Made by a program: the position numbers and the translations under genes. DNA of 64,000 nucleotides from Beijerinckiaceae bacterium. Its GTDB lineage: Bacteria > Pseudomonadota > Alphaproteobacteria > Rhizobiales > Beijerinckiaceae. Below the pieces are notes generated by a model. The model was not told where the DNA came from and searched no databases. It saw only the letters and a program-made list of their open reading frames with translations. Below, piece after piece: positions 45,274 through 54,793 of this stretch (the first letter of the stretch is position 1; every line of letters begins with the position of its first letter). Location of the stretch: NCBI GenBank assembly GCA_009773635.1, contig WSYC01000006.1, positions 111,688-175,687 of the forward strand. Direction: 5' to 3'.

Positions 45274-46001
45274 TGCGGATGGACGCAGAGCTTCAGGCGG
45301 GTCTTGATCGAGCAAAGAAAAGCCGCCGTACCGTCAAGAACGGTGCGGCGAGCAATGATCTTGTCCTGAGCGCTTATGCGGAGGGGAATGACGATGTTTT
45401 CCCGCGTATTCTCGATCTTTTTGTCAAGCCCGGGAGTGTCGTCGCGGATGTGACCTACGGGCAAGGTGTCTTCTGGCGGAATGTTCCTGAAGATAAATAT
45501 ACACTGCTGGCGAGCGATCTTTCCGGGGGGGTTGATTCACGTGCACTTCCCTATCGCGATGGCGAGATTGATTGCGTTGTTCTCGACCCGCCCTATATGC
45601 ACACACCCGGCGGCAGTGCGCACAGCGTGCACCGACCATTCGAGGCCTATTACAAGAATAATGTCACGGGCAACCGAACGGCTTCGAAGTATCATGAAGC
45701 GGTGCTCGATCTTTATTTTGACGCCGGCAGGGAAGCGAGTCGCGTTCTCAGGCTGGGGGGTGTCTTTATCGTCAAATGTCAGGATGAGGTTTGCTCGAAC
45801 AGGCAACGGTTGACCCATGTCGAACTTATTAACGGGTTCGAAAAGATGGGTTTCAAGACCGAAGATCTGTTTGTTGTTATGCGGAACAACAAGCCGGGCG
45901 TCAGTCGTGTGATCAAACAGGTGCACGCCCGGAAAAACCATTCCTATTTCATTGTGCTCTGGAAGCCGAAATCGAAATCCCAAGTCTGGAAGCGATCATG
46001 A
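45273..46001 (+). CDS. DNA methyltransferase-like protein (DPPY motif)
   Basis: A 242-residue SAM-dependent methyltransferase. A motif I-like loop (VADVTYGQGVFW, 57-68) precedes VVLDPPYMH with DPPY at 105-108, the hallmark of N6-adenine or N4-cytosine DNA methylases. GGVFIVKCQDEV may be motif V/VI-like and the last part is basic. GC is visibly lower than in nuoF. It begins one base into the nuoF stop and overlaps the nuclease-like gene by ATGA. Together they look like a compact restriction-modification pair. An RNA target cannot be excluded. Confidence 0.8.
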   Translation: MRMDAELQAGLDRAKKSRRTVKNGAASNDLVLSAYAEGNDDVFPRILDLFVKPGSVVADVTYGQGVFWRNVPEDKYTLLASDLSGGVDSRALPYRDGEIDCVVLDPPYMHTPGGSAHSVHRPFEAYYKNNVTGNRTASKYHEAVLDLYFDAGREASRVLRLGGVFIVKCQDEVCSNRQRLTHVELINGFEKMGFKTEDLFVVMRNNKPGVSRVIKQVHARKNHSYFIVLWKPKSKSQVWKRS

Positions 46002-46501
46002 ACCAGATCGATCCAGTTCAGCTCATGCTTGATGTCATCAAGGAGAATTCCCCCAATTCGGCCTGGGTTGGTTCTCCTCTTGAATCGTTCCGCAGTGTTG
46101 CCAATACCAATCGTGGCGATATAGGCGAAGAGTTTGTCGCTAGGTATTTGAAATTTTTGGAACTGGATGTTGTTAAAGCGCCCTCTCGCAATCGAGAATG
46201 GGATGTCGAGATTTTGGGGCAGAAGCTTGAGGTCAAGACTGCTTCACAAGACAGCAGCGGATATTTTCAATTCAATCACATCCGGTTGGATCGGAAATAT
46301 GGATATTTGCTCTGTCTTGCAGTCCGTCCATCGGAGCTTTTGTTTGGTTTGTGGTCAAAGGGGGAAGTTGCGGAAGGCATTGCCGGCACCCTCGTCCGAA
46401 TGGCTGAAGGACAAAGCATTACCTTCAAGTTGACCAAGAATCCTGTCCAGCTAGAACCGGTTCAGAATTTGGCGAATGCCTTGCGAAAGAGGCTTGGGTA
46501 A
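45998..46501 (+). CDS. PD-(D/E)XK-like endonuclease
   Basis: A 167-residue protein with the likely restriction-nuclease core: GDIGEEFVARYL (Glu44/45), then Asp69 in REWDVEI and Glu78-Val-Lys80 in LEVKTAS, giving D-X8-E-X-K. This spacing is typical of the PD-(D/E)XK fold. Sampled GC is only about 37-40%, against about 75% in a sampled nuoF line. The start overlaps the methyltransferase stop by four bases. The order methylase then nuclease is common in type II systems. Its target sequence is unknown. Confidence 0.7.
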   Translation: MNQIDPVQLMLDVIKENSPNSAWVGSPLESFRSVANTNRGDIGEEFVARYLKFLELDVVKAPSRNREWDVEILGQKLEVKTASQDSSGYFQFNHIRLDRKYGYLLCLAVRPSELLFGLWSKGEVAEGIAGTLVRMAEGQSITFKLTKNPVQLEPVQNLANALRKRLG

Positions 46502-46502
46502 C

Positions 46503-46979
46503 ATGATCAGACTCCTCATTTTGGCTGCCCTTTCGGCTGTAACGGTTGCCGGCTGTTCCTCGACCCCGAGCGCCCCGCCGCCGGTCGCGACGCCCGCGCC
46601 GCGGGTGGGCACGGCGCTGACAATGGCAATCAATGCGCCGGTGCTCACCGTGCGGGAAACCATTGTTACCCGGGCGCGCCAGCGCGGCACAGCGGCGAAG
46701 CTCGCCGATGCGCGCTCGGTGGTGTTGGAGCGGTCGCTGGCAGATACGCCGGCTGCGCTGGCCGAACAGTGCGGCGCGCACAAGCCGGGGCGGATCGTGC
46801 GGATCGTGCTCTCGACCATCGCGCGTGGCGCAAGAACTGAAGTCTCGGAGCGCCGCTTCATCGTGGATACCGATGGCGGCAACTGTCCGGTGACGCTGAC
46901 GGATGTGGAAGCGGCCGATGGAACACGATCCCTGGCCGACCTCAAGGCGCAAGCCGAGAGCCAGGGCATTCAGCGATAA
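46503..46979 (+). CDS. Small putative lipoprotein
   Basis: A 158-residue protein with a classical lipoprotein signal (LILAALSAVTVAGCSS, lipobox VAGC at about residues 15-18), a Pro/Ala-rich tether, and a mature domain with two cysteines (EQCGAHK, GGNCPVTL). No family is recognised. It starts two bases after the nuclease stop; GC returns to the local high level, so it may not share the origin of the preceding pair. Confidence 0.75.
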   Translation: MIRLLILAALSAVTVAGCSSTPSAPPPVATPAPRVGTALTMAINAPVLTVRETIVTRARQRGTAAKLADARSVVLERSLADTPAALAEQCGAHKPGRIVRIVLSTIARGARTEVSERRFIVDTDGGNCPVTLTDVEAADGTRSLADLKAQAESQGIQR

Positions 46980-46992
46980 GGCGGCGAAGGGT

Positions 46993-47745
46993 ATGTCATT
47001 GAACCTTGCGGTGTTGGCGGAAGAATGGGGAAGGGGAACGCTGCGCGATCCTCTCCAGCATTTCCGCGCGCGCACGCGGCGGCACTGTCCGTGCTGCGGG
47101 TTCGACGGCCATTTCGTGTCCTCCGGCTGGAACGGGCAGGAGGCGTTCCGCTGCCCGAACTGTTCGTCGCGTCCGCGCGACCGGCAGATCGCACTGATCA
47201 TCGAGCGCAGGAAGATCGACCTCATGAAGGCGCGCGTCCTGCATTTCGCGCCGGAATGGCCGTTGTTCCGCAAGCTCAAGGACAATCCGGGCTATGTCGG
47301 CGGCGACATCATCCAGCGTCGCAACGCGAATGCCGTGGTGGACATCACGAAAATCCAGTTCGAGGACGCGAGCTTCGATTACCTTGTGTGCAACCACGTG
47401 CTCGAGCATGTGCCGGATGACGCAACCGCGATCGCCGAGTGCTATCGGGTGATGAAGCCGGGCGGGCTCGGCTTCTTCTCCGTGCCGATCTCGGGCGCGG
47501 CGGAGACATGGAATCCGCCGGCGGATATGCCAAAGGACGAGATCGAACGCCGTTGCGGCTGGGATCATGTCCGGCTTTATGGGCGGGACTTTGGCGTGAT
47601 TCTCGCGCGGGCCGGCTTCGCGGTGACGGAAGTCACCTTCGATGCGGCTGACAGGGAGGCCTACAGCCTCCTTGATGAAACGATGTATGTGGCAACGAAG
47701 GGCGGTCGGGACTTCAACTGGCCCGATCGCGGAGCGGTAGCATGA
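46993..47745 (+). CDS. Zinc-ribbon class I SAM methyltransferase
   Basis: A 250-residue protein. The N-terminus has a zinc ribbon (Cys32-x2-Cys35 and Cys54-x2-Cys57, CPCC and CPNC). A type 11 methyltransferase domain follows, with VLHFAPEWPLFRKL as motif I, the acidic VVDITKIQF, FDYLVCNHVLEHVPDD, and PGGLGFFSVPI. The substrate may be a small molecule, lipid or protein. Its stop overlaps the nuoG start (ATGA). It differs strongly from the DPPY methyltransferase upstream and probably has a separate role. Confidence 0.82.
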   Translation: MSLNLAVLAEEWGRGTLRDPLQHFRARTRRHCPCCGFDGHFVSSGWNGQEAFRCPNCSSRPRDRQIALIIERRKIDLMKARVLHFAPEWPLFRKLKDNPGYVGGDIIQRRNANAVVDITKIQFEDASFDYLVCNHVLEHVPDDATAIAECYRVMKPGGLGFFSVPISGAAETWNPPADMPKDEIERRCGWDHVRLYGRDFGVILARAGFAVTEVTFDAADREAYSLLDETMYVATKGGRDFNWPDRGAVA

Positions 47746-49805
47746 CCAAAATCCTCGTCGATGATGTCGAAGTCGATGTCCCCCCGCACTTCACGCTGCT
47801 GCAGGCGGCCGAAGCGGCCGGGGCGGAAGTGCCGCGCTTCTGCTTCCACGAGCGGCTGTCGATCGCCGGCAATTGCCGCATGTGCCTCGTCGAGGTGAAG
47901 GGCGGGCCACCCAAGCCACAGGCGAGCTGCGCGATGAACGTGCGCGACGTGCGCGGCGGGCCGGATGGTTCGCTGCCGCAGATTTTCACGAAATCGCCGA
48001 TGGTCAAGAAGGCGCGCGAAGGGGTGATGGAGTTCCTGCTCATCAACCACCCGCTCGATTGCCCGATCTGCGATCAGGGCGGCGAATGCGACCTGCAGGA
48101 TCAGGCGATGGCCTATGGCAAGGATGCCACGCGCTATTCGGAATCGAAGCGCGCCGTTGAGGACAAGTACATCGGCCCGCTGGTGAAAACCGTGATGACG
48201 CGCTGCATCCACTGCACGCGCTGCGTCCGCTTCACGACCGAGGTTGCGGGCATCACCGAGCTTGGCCTGCTCGGCCGCGGCGAGGATGCCGAAATCACCA
48301 CCTATCTCGAGAAGGCGATGACCTCCGAGATGCAGGGCAACGTGATCGATCTCTGCCCGGTCGGCGCGCTGACCTCGCGCCCCTACGAGTTCAACGCCCG
48401 TCCGTGGGAGTTGCAGAAGACCGAGAGCGTCGACGTGATGGATGCGATCGGCTCCGCGATCCGCGTCGATACGCGTGGACGTGAGGTGATGCGCGTCATG
48501 CCGCGCCTCAACGAGGCCGTGAACGAGGAGTGGATCTCCGACAAGACCCGCTTCATCTGGGATGGCCTGAAAACACAGCGGCTTGACCGGCCGTATGTCC
48601 GCGAGAACGGCAAGCTGCGCCCCGCGACATGGGCAGAGGCGTTTGCCGCCATCGCCGCGAAGGTGAAGGCCGCGAAGCCGGAGCGCATCGGTGCGCTCGC
48701 CGGCCAGCTCGCCGGTGTCGAGGAGATGTTCGCGCTCAAGGGCCTGATGGCTGCGCTGGGCTCGGGCAACATCGATGCGCGTTATCCCGGCTCGCCCCTG
48801 CATCCGGCCAACGGGCGCGCGAGCTACCTGTTCAATTCCACGATTGCCGGCATTGAAGAAGCCGATGCCATCCTGCTGATCGGTACCAATCCGCGTAAAG
48901 AGGCAGCGGTGCTGAATTCGCGCATCCGCAAGCGCTATCTCAAGGGCAAGGTGCTGATCGGCGTGATCGGCGAACAGGCGGATCTGAGCTATCCCTACAC
49001 TTATCTCGGTGCCGGGCCGGAAAGCCTTCAGGCGCTGGTCGATCATGCGCCAGCGAAAGCCGAAAAGCCGATGTTCATCATCGGGCAGGGGGCGTTAAAC
49101 CGGCCGGATGGCGCGGCGATCCTTGCAATGGCGGCGAAGGCCGCTGCCGCGATCGGCGTCGTCAAGGACGGCTGGAACGGCTTCAACATCCTCCACGCCG
49201 AAGCGGGCCTTATTGGTGCGCTCGATCTAGGCTTTGTGCCTGCTGAAGGTAGCCTCGACACGGCTGCGATGCTGGCGCCGGGCGCGCTGGACGTGCTCTT
49301 CAACCTTGGCGCGGACGAGATCGATGTGCCGGAAGGTGCCTTCGTGGTCTATCAGGGCACGCATGGCGACCGGGGTGCGCATCGGGCGGATGTCATCCTG
49401 CCGGGCGCGGCCTACACCGAAAAATCCGTGACCTACGTCAACACCGAAGGCCGCGTGCAGATGACCAACCGTGCGGGCTTCCCGCCGGGCGATGCCCGCG
49501 AGGATTGGGCCGTTCTGCGCGCGCTCTCCGAAGCGCTCGGTAAAAAGCTGCCTTATGACAGCCTCGCCCAGCTCCGGGCCGCGCTTTACGCCGCGCATCC
49601 GCATTTTGCCGCCCTCGACCAGATCGCGGCGGGCGCAGCAAAGGACATCGAGAAGCTCGCCAAGCTGAAAGGCAAAGCGGGCAAGGCGCCGTTGATCAGC
49701 CCGGTGAAGGCCTTCCACCTCACCAACCCGATCGCGCGGGCTTCGAAGATCATGGCGGAATGTGCGGCGCTCGCTGCCGGTTCCGCCAAGGTCGCGGCAG
49801 AGTAA
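47742..49805 (+). CDS. nuoG: NADH-quinone oxidoreductase subunit G
   Basis: A 687-residue subunit carrying several Fe-S clusters. The N-terminal ferredoxin domain has [21 protein letters not shown] and the second cysteine-bearing SCAMNV; next are [15 protein letters not shown] and [11 protein letters not shown] for the 4Fe-4S clusters, then a molybdopterin-oxidoreductase-like region without a cofactor. Length is normal for alphaproteobacteria. Confidence 0.97.
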   Translation: MTKILVDDVEVDVPPHFTLLQAAEAAGAEVPRFCFHERLSIAGNCRMCLVEVKGGPPKPQASCAMNVRDVRGGPDGSLPQIFTKSPMVKKAREGVMEFLLINHPLDCPICDQGGECDLQDQAMAYGKDATRYSESKRAVEDKYIGPLVKTVMTRCIHCTRCVRFTTEVAGITELGLLGRGEDAEITTYLEKAMTSEMQGNVIDLCPVGALTSRPYEFNARPWELQKTESVDVMDAIGSAIRVDTRGREVMRVMPRLNEAVNEEWISDKTRFIWDGLKTQRLDRPYVRENGKLRPATWAEAFAAIAAKVKAAKPERIGALAGQLAGVEEMFALKGLMAALGSGNIDARYPGSPLHPANGRASYLFNSTIAGIEEADAILLIGTNPRKEAAVLNSRIRKRYLKGKVLIGVIGEQADLSYPYTYLGAGPESLQALVDHAPAKAEKPMFIIGQGALNRPDGAAILAMAAKAAAAIGVVKDGWNGFNILHAEAGLIGALDLGFVPAEGSLDTAAMLAPGALDVLFNLGADEIDVPEGAFVVYQGTHGDRGAHRADVILPGAAYTEKSVTYVNTEGRVQMTNRAGFPPGDAREDWAVLRALSEALGKKLPYDSLAQLRAALYAAHPHFAALDQIAAGAAKDIEKLAKLKGKAGKAPLISPVKAFHLTNPIARASKIMAECAALAAGSAKVAAE

Positions 49806-49816
49806 GGAGCGGTAAC

Positions 49817-50989
49817 ATGGTCGACATCACGCCCTCTGCCCCGAAAAAGAAAACCAGCTGGCTGCCGCTGATCCTCGGCGGCATCGCACTCGTCGCTCTC
49901 ATCGTTGCGGCCTATGTCGCCGTTGTGGTGCTGCGCTATCTCTGGGTCGAGACGACCTGGTTCATCCCGGCGCTGATCATCGTCGTGAAGAGCCTCGCGC
50001 TGCTCGTGGCGCTGCTGGTCCTCATCGCGTTCTTCCTCTTGGCGGACCGCAAAATCTGGGCGGCGGTGCAACTGCGGCGTGGCCCGAACGTGGTTGGCCC
50101 CTTCGGCCTGTTGCAAAGCTTCGCGGACCTCCTGAAATTCGTGTTGAAGGAGCCGGTCATTCCGGCCGGCGCGGACAAGGTGTTGTTCCTGCTCGCACCG
50201 TTCCTGACCTGCATGCTCGCGCTCGCGGCCTGGGCGGTGGTGCCGGTGGCGGAAGGTTGGGCGATCGCCGATATCAACGTCGGCGTGCTCTATATCTTCG
50301 CGATTTCGTCGCTCGGTGTTTACGGCGTCATTATCGGCGGCTGGGCCTCGAACTCGAAATATCCGTTCCTCGGCGCGCTGCGCTCAGCGGCGCAGATGGT
50401 TTCGTATGAAGTCTCGATCGGTTTTGTCATCATCACCGTGCTGATGGTGGTCGGCTCGCTCAACCTCACCGATATCGTTCAGGCGCAGGACAAGGGCGGC
50501 CTTGCGGCGGCGCTGGGGATGCCGTGGTTCACGATGCTGAACTGGTTCTTCATCCCGCTGTTCCCGATGTTCGTGATTTTCTTCATCTCGGCGCTGGCGG
50601 AAACCAACCGCCCGCCGTTCGACCTGCCGGAAGCCGAGTCGGAACTCGTCGCGGGCTTCATGTCGGAATACGGCTCGACGCCGTATCTCCTGTTCATGCT
50701 TGGCGAATACGTCGCGATCATGACGATGTGCGCGTTGACCGTGATCCTCTTCCTTGGAGGCTGGACGCCGCCACTCAGCATCCCGCCGTTCACCTGGATC
50801 CCCGGCGTGGTCTGGTTCATCGGCAAGGTCAGCTTCGTGTTCTTCATGTTCGCGATGGTGAAGGCGATGGTGCCGCGCTACCGCTACGACCAGCTCATGC
50901 GTCTTGGGTGGAAGGTTTTCCTGCCGCTCAGCCTTGCGGCGGTGGTGATTGTTGCGGGGGTGCTCCAGCTCACCGGCTGGTACAGGTAG
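49817..50989 (+). CDS. nuoH: NADH-quinone oxidoreductase subunit H
   Basis: A 390-residue membrane subunit that completes the quinone channel. It has about nine helices and the family stretches [40 protein letters not shown], and [24 protein letters not shown]. The N-terminal 40 residues hold an extra hydrophobic segment ([23 protein letters not shown]), common in alphaproteobacteria. The start has AAGGAGCGG upstream. Confidence 0.97.
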   Translation: MVDITPSAPKKKTSWLPLILGGIALVALIVAAYVAVVVLRYLWVETTWFIPALIIVVKSLALLVALLVLIAFFLLADRKIWAAVQLRRGPNVVGPFGLLQSFADLLKFVLKEPVIPAGADKVLFLLAPFLTCMLALAAWAVVPVAEGWAIADINVGVLYIFAISSLGVYGVIIGGWASNSKYPFLGALRSAAQMVSYEVSIGFVIITVLMVVGSLNLTDIVQAQDKGGLAAALGMPWFTMLNWFFIPLFPMFVIFFISALAETNRPPFDLPEAESELVAGFMSEYGSTPYLLFMLGEYVAIMTMCALTVILFLGGWTPPLSIPPFTWIPGVVWFIGKVSFVFFMFAMVKAMVPRYRYDQLMRLGWKVFLPLSLAAVVIVAGVLQLTGWYR

Positions 50990-50998
50990 GAGCGTGCG

Positions 50999-51214
50999 AT
51001 GATGATGCTGGGTGCCGTTATCGGCGGGTTGGTCGGGCTGGCGTTCGCGCTGCTTCAGGTGAAGCTGCTGCGGATCTATGCCCGTGGCAAGTCCGAGGAA
51101 GTGGCGCAGCGCGCCTATGATGCCGTGGACCAGCTGAAGCTCACCAGCTTCTTTGGTCTGCCCCTGATTTTTGCGGTGATTGGCACGATGCTCGCCAATC
51201 ACTGGTATCCATAA
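50999..51214 (+). CDS. Small membrane protein between nuoH and nuoI
   Basis: A 71-residue protein with two transmembrane helices (residues 3-22, [20 protein letters not shown], and about 52-67) and a charged middle ([20 protein letters not shown]). AGGAG lies about eight bases before the ATG. It sits nine bases after nuoH and 13 before nuoI. No such gene is part of standard nuo operons. GC looks similar to the neighbours, so it may be an old resident. Confidence 0.7.
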   Translation: MMMLGAVIGGLVGLAFALLQVKLLRIYARGKSEEVAQRAYDAVDQLKLTSFFGLPLIFAVIGTMLANHWYP

Positions 51215-51227
51215 GAGGAGCGCGGGA

Positions 51228-51716
51228 ATGTCACTCGCTCAGGCCGCCAAGGGCCTTCTCCTGAAGGAATTCGTCTCGGCTTTCTTTTTGACGATGCGCT
51301 ATTTCTTCAAGCCGAAGCCGACGCTGAACTACCCGTTCGAGAAGGGGCGCACCAGCCCGCGCTTCCGGGGCGAGCACGCCTTACGTCGCTATCCGAACGG
51401 CGAGGAACGCTGCATCGCCTGCAAATTGTGCGAGGCGATCTGCCCGGCGCAGGCGATCACCATCGAGGCCGGTCCGCGTCGCAATGACGGCACGCGCCGC
51501 ACGACCCGTTATGACATTGACATGACCAAGTGCATCTACTGCGGCTTCTGTCAGGAAGCCTGCCCGGTCGATGCCATTGTCGAGGGGCCGAATTTCGAAT
51601 TCGCGACCGAAACGCGCGAGGAGCTGTTCTACAACAAGGACAAGCTGCTCGCGAACGGGGCGCGCTGGGAACGTGAAATCGCGCGCAATATCGCGATGGA
51701 CGCGCCGTATCGCTGA
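51228..51716 (+). CDS. nuoI: NADH-quinone oxidoreductase subunit I
   Basis: A 162-residue ferredoxin-like subunit with two 4Fe-4S motifs ([15 protein letters not shown] and [15 protein letters not shown]), clusters N6a and N6b. The start [29 protein letters not shown] is the family N-terminus; I chose the ATG at 51228, with GAGGAGCGCGGGA upstream. Confidence 0.97.
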   Translation: MSLAQAAKGLLLKEFVSAFFLTMRYFFKPKPTLNYPFEKGRTSPRFRGEHALRRYPNGEERCIACKLCEAICPAQAITIEAGPRRNDGTRRTTRYDIDMTKCIYCGFCQEACPVDAIVEGPNFEFATETREELFYNKDKLLANGARWEREIARNIAMDAPYR

Positions 51717-51726
51717 GGGGAAAGCC

Positions 51727-52386
51727 ATGAACGTCGTTACCCTCTTCTTCTACCTGTTCTCGGGCATCCTCATCGCCTCGGCGGTGATGGTCGTGTCGTC
51801 GCGCAATCCGGTGCACGCCGTGCTGTTCCTCATCCTCGCGTTCGTGAACGCGGCGGGGCTCTTCCTGCTGATGGGGGCGGAATTCCTCGCGATGATCCTC
51901 GTCGTCGTTTACGTCGGCGCGGTCGCGGTGCTGTTCCTCTTCGTCGTGATGATGCTCGACGTCGATTTCTCGGAACTCCGGCAGGGCTTCCTGCAATACC
52001 TGCCGATCGGGGCGGTGATTTCGGCGATCTTCTTTCTCGAACTCGCGCTGGTCGTCGGCACCTGGCAGCTCGCGCCCGAGGCGCTGGTGATGAAAAAGGC
52101 GGCCGCCGCCGCGCCGGTGGATGCGATGAACGCCCGTGCGCTGGGTCGGGTGCTCTACACGGAATACGTCTACTTCTTCCAGGCGGCGGGCTTGATCCTG
52201 CTGGTGGCGATGATCGGGGCGATCGTGCTCACCTTGCGCGAGCGCGTCGGAGTCAAGCGGCAGGATGTGATGGTGCAGAATGCGCGCGGCAAGGCGAGCG
52301 CCATGGCGGTGGTCTCGGTTCAGCCGGGGCAGGGTGTTTCGGGTGCCGGCGTTCAGCGCGCCGACGCCGCGAAACTGGAGGGTTGA
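51727..52386 (+). CDS. nuoJ: NADH-quinone oxidoreductase subunit J
   Basis: A 219-residue antiporter-module membrane subunit with five helices. The key stretch LLMGAEFLAMILVVVYVGAVAVLFLFVVMMLD, with its conserved pi-bulge region, identifies NuoJ. The C-terminal 45 residues are soluble and Val/Gly/Ala-rich, an extension typical of alphaproteobacteria. The frame extends upstream inside nuoI and is rejected there. Confidence 0.96.
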   Translation: MNVVTLFFYLFSGILIASAVMVVSSRNPVHAVLFLILAFVNAAGLFLLMGAEFLAMILVVVYVGAVAVLFLFVVMMLDVDFSELRQGFLQYLPIGAVISAIFFLELALVVGTWQLAPEALVMKKAAAAAPVDAMNARALGRVLYTEYVYFFQAAGLILLVAMIGAIVLTLRERVGVKRQDVMVQNARGKASAMAVVSVQPGQGVSGAGVQRADAAKLEG

Positions 52387-52389
52387 GCG

Positions 52390-52698
52390 ATGACAATCGG
52401 GCTTTCACATTACCTCGTCGTGGCGGCGATGCTGTTCACGCTCGGTGCCTTCGGCATTTTCGTGAACCGCAAGAATGTCATCGTCATCCTGATGTCGATC
52501 GAGCTGATCCTGCTCAGCGTCAACATCAATCTCGTCGCGTTCTCGACCCATCTCGGCGATCTCACCGGGCAAGTGTTCGCGCTCTTCGTGCTGACGGTTG
52601 CAGCGGCCGAGGCGGCGATCGGGCTGGCGATCCTCGTCGTCTATTTCAGAAACCGCGGTTCTATCGCGGTTGAAGACATCAACGTGATGAAGGGCTGA
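52390..52698 (+). CDS. nuoK: NADH-quinone oxidoreductase subunit K
   Basis: A 102-residue membrane subunit with three helices and the conserved glutamates in [20 protein letters not shown] and [14 protein letters not shown], needed for proton pumping. It starts three bases after nuoJ. Confidence 0.97.
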   Translation: MTIGLSHYLVVAAMLFTLGAFGIFVNRKNVIVILMSIELILLSVNINLVAFSTHLGDLTGQVFALFVLTVAAAEAAIGLAILVVYFRNRGSIAVEDINVMKG

Positions 52699-52705
52699 GG
52701 GCACA

Positions 52706-54793
52706 ATGGCTCAGGCAATCGTTTTTCTGCCGCTGCTCGGCTTCATCCTTGCGGGTATCGCGAGCCTGCTCGCGCATCGCGCGGCCTCAGCGAAGGACGT
52801 GCTGGCCTTCGGCAATGCCGACCATTCGGCGCAGGCCGGGCACGCAGCCCATGCACATGATGACCATGGCCATGATGACCATCACGCCCCCGAGGTCTCG
52901 CCGCATTCCGAAGGCGTTTCGCGCTTCGCCGAGGTGATAACGACCGGCTTTCTCGCGGTTTCCTGCGTGCTGGCGTGGACGATGTTTTTCCAGATCGCCG
53001 TTGGCGGCGCTGCCCCCGTGCGCGTGCTGGTCGCGGACTGGATCCATGTCGGTGGCTTCGTCGCCGATTGGGCCTTGCGCATCGATACGCTGACGGCGGT
53101 GATGCTGGTGGTGGTGACCTCGGTCTCGATGCTCGTGCACCTCTATTCCGTCGGCTACATGCACGAAGACGCAGGCAGGCCGCGCTTCATGGCGTATCTG
53201 TCGCTCTTCACCTTCGCGATGCTGATGCTGGTGACCTCGGACAACCTCGTCCAGATGTTCTTCGGCTGGGAAGGCGTGGGCCTCGCTTCGTATCTGCTGA
53301 TCGGGTTCTGGTACAAGAAGAAGTCCGCCAATGATGCCGCGATGAAGGCGTTTATCGTCAACCGCGTCGGCGATTTCGGCTTTGCGCTCGGCATTTTCCT
53401 CGTGTTCTGGGTGTTCGGCGCGGTCGCCTATGACCCGATCTTTGCGGGCGTTGCCGGCAAGGCCAAGGAGAGCGTAATCTTCCTTGGTTACAAGGTGCCG
53501 ATGATCGAGCTTGCCGCATGCCTCCTGTTCATGGGTGCGATGGGCAAATCCGCGCAGTTCCTGCTCCACACCTGGCTCCCCGATGCGATGGAAGGCCCGA
53601 CCCCGGTTTCCGCCCTCATCCACGCCGCGACGATGGTGACGGCCGGTGTCTTCATGGTCGCGCGGCTGTCGCCGATCTTTGAATATGCGCCGTTCGCGCA
53701 GAGCGTGGTGCTGATCGTCGGCGCGACGACGGCGTTCTTCGCCGCGACCGTCGGCCTCGTGCAGAACGACATCAAGCGCGTGATCGCCTATTCGACCTGC
53801 TCGCAGCTCGGCTACATGTTCGTCGCGCTCGGTACCGGTGTTTACGGCGCGGGCATCTACCACCTCTTCACGCATGCCTTCTTCAAGGCGTTGCTGTTTC
53901 TGGGGGCCGGCTCTGTCATCCACGCGATGCACCACGAGCAGGACATCCGCAAGATGGGCGGGCTTGCCAAGAAGATCCCGTTCACGGCGGCGATGATGGG
54001 CATCGGCACGATCGCGCTGACCGGGTTTCCGTTCACGGCGGGCTTCTATTCCAAGGATGCGATCATCGAGGCGGCTTACGTCGCCCACCAGCCGGGGCAT
54101 GTCTATGCCTTCATCTGCGTGGTGCTCGCGGCCTTCATGACCTCGTTCTACTCGTGGCGCCTCTATTTCCTGACCTTCATGGGTGAGACTCGCGCCGACA
54201 AGCACACCTACGACCACGCGCACGAAAGCCCGCTGGTGATGCTGATCCCGCTCGGCGTGCTGGCGGCTGGCGCGATCCTTGCCGGTTTCCCGTTTGTCGA
54301 GAAGTTCATCGGCCATGACTACGAGAGCTTCTGGAAGGGCGCGATTTTCATGGGCGCGGACAACCATACGCTCCATGACATGCACGACCATTCCAAGCTG
54401 CCCTCATGGGTGCCGTGGACGCCGTTCGTGATGATGCTTGCCGGCTTCGTGCTCGCGTATTGCTTCTATCTGAAGTGGCCGGAGTTGCCGAAGGGTCTCG
54501 CGGAGCGTCACCCGGCGCTCTACCGGTTCCTGCTGAACAAGTGGTATTTCGACGAACTCTATGACCTGATCTTCGTGCGCCCGGCGCGCTGCCTCGGCAC
54601 CTTCCTGTGGAAGAAGGGCGACGGCATGGTCATCGACGGCTTCGGCCCGGATGGTGTTTCGGCGCTGGTGCTCAAGATCACCGGACGTGCGGTGAAGCTG
54701 CAGACCGGCTTTGTCTATCACTATGCCTTCGCCATGCTGCTCGGCGTCGCGGGCTTCGTCACCTGGTATCTGTTCTCGGGGGGAGCGCACTGA
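52706..54793 (+). CDS. nuoL: NADH-quinone oxidoreductase subunit L
   Basis: A 695-residue proton-pumping antiporter-like subunit. The conserved core is intact ([66 protein letters not shown]) and the C-terminal lateral helix is present ([16 protein letters not shown]). Between TM1 and TM2 (about residues 39-68) there is a histidine- and aspartate-rich stretch ([15 protein letters not shown]) that could bind metal; it is not in well-studied NuoL proteins such as that of E. coli. Confidence 0.96.
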   Translation: MAQAIVFLPLLGFILAGIASLLAHRAASAKDVLAFGNADHSAQAGHAAHAHDDHGHDDHHAPEVSPHSEGVSRFAEVITTGFLAVSCVLAWTMFFQIAVGGAAPVRVLVADWIHVGGFVADWALRIDTLTAVMLVVVTSVSMLVHLYSVGYMHEDAGRPRFMAYLSLFTFAMLMLVTSDNLVQMFFGWEGVGLASYLLIGFWYKKKSANDAAMKAFIVNRVGDFGFALGIFLVFWVFGAVAYDPIFAGVAGKAKESVIFLGYKVPMIELAACLLFMGAMGKSAQFLLHTWLPDAMEGPTPVSALIHAATMVTAGVFMVARLSPIFEYAPFAQSVVLIVGATTAFFAATVGLVQNDIKRVIAYSTCSQLGYMFVALGTGVYGAGIYHLFTHAFFKALLFLGAGSVIHAMHHEQDIRKMGGLAKKIPFTAAMMGIGTIALTGFPFTAGFYSKDAIIEAAYVAHQPGHVYAFICVVLAAFMTSFYSWRLYFLTFMGETRADKHTYDHAHESPLVMLIPLGVLAAGAILAGFPFVEKFIGHDYESFWKGAIFMGADNHTLHDMHDHSKLPSWVPWTPFVMMLAGFVLAYCFYLKWPELPKGLAERHPALYRFLLNKWYFDELYDLIFVRPARCLGTFLWKKGDGMVIDGFGPDGVSALVLKITGRAVKLQTGFVYHYAFAMLLGVAGFVTWYLFSGGAH

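Noticed and set aside
52787-54391. Long frames antisense to nuoL and other nuo genes
   Set aside because: They mirror well-supported complex I genes and are rich in His, Arg and Glu as expected for antisense membrane-protein codons.
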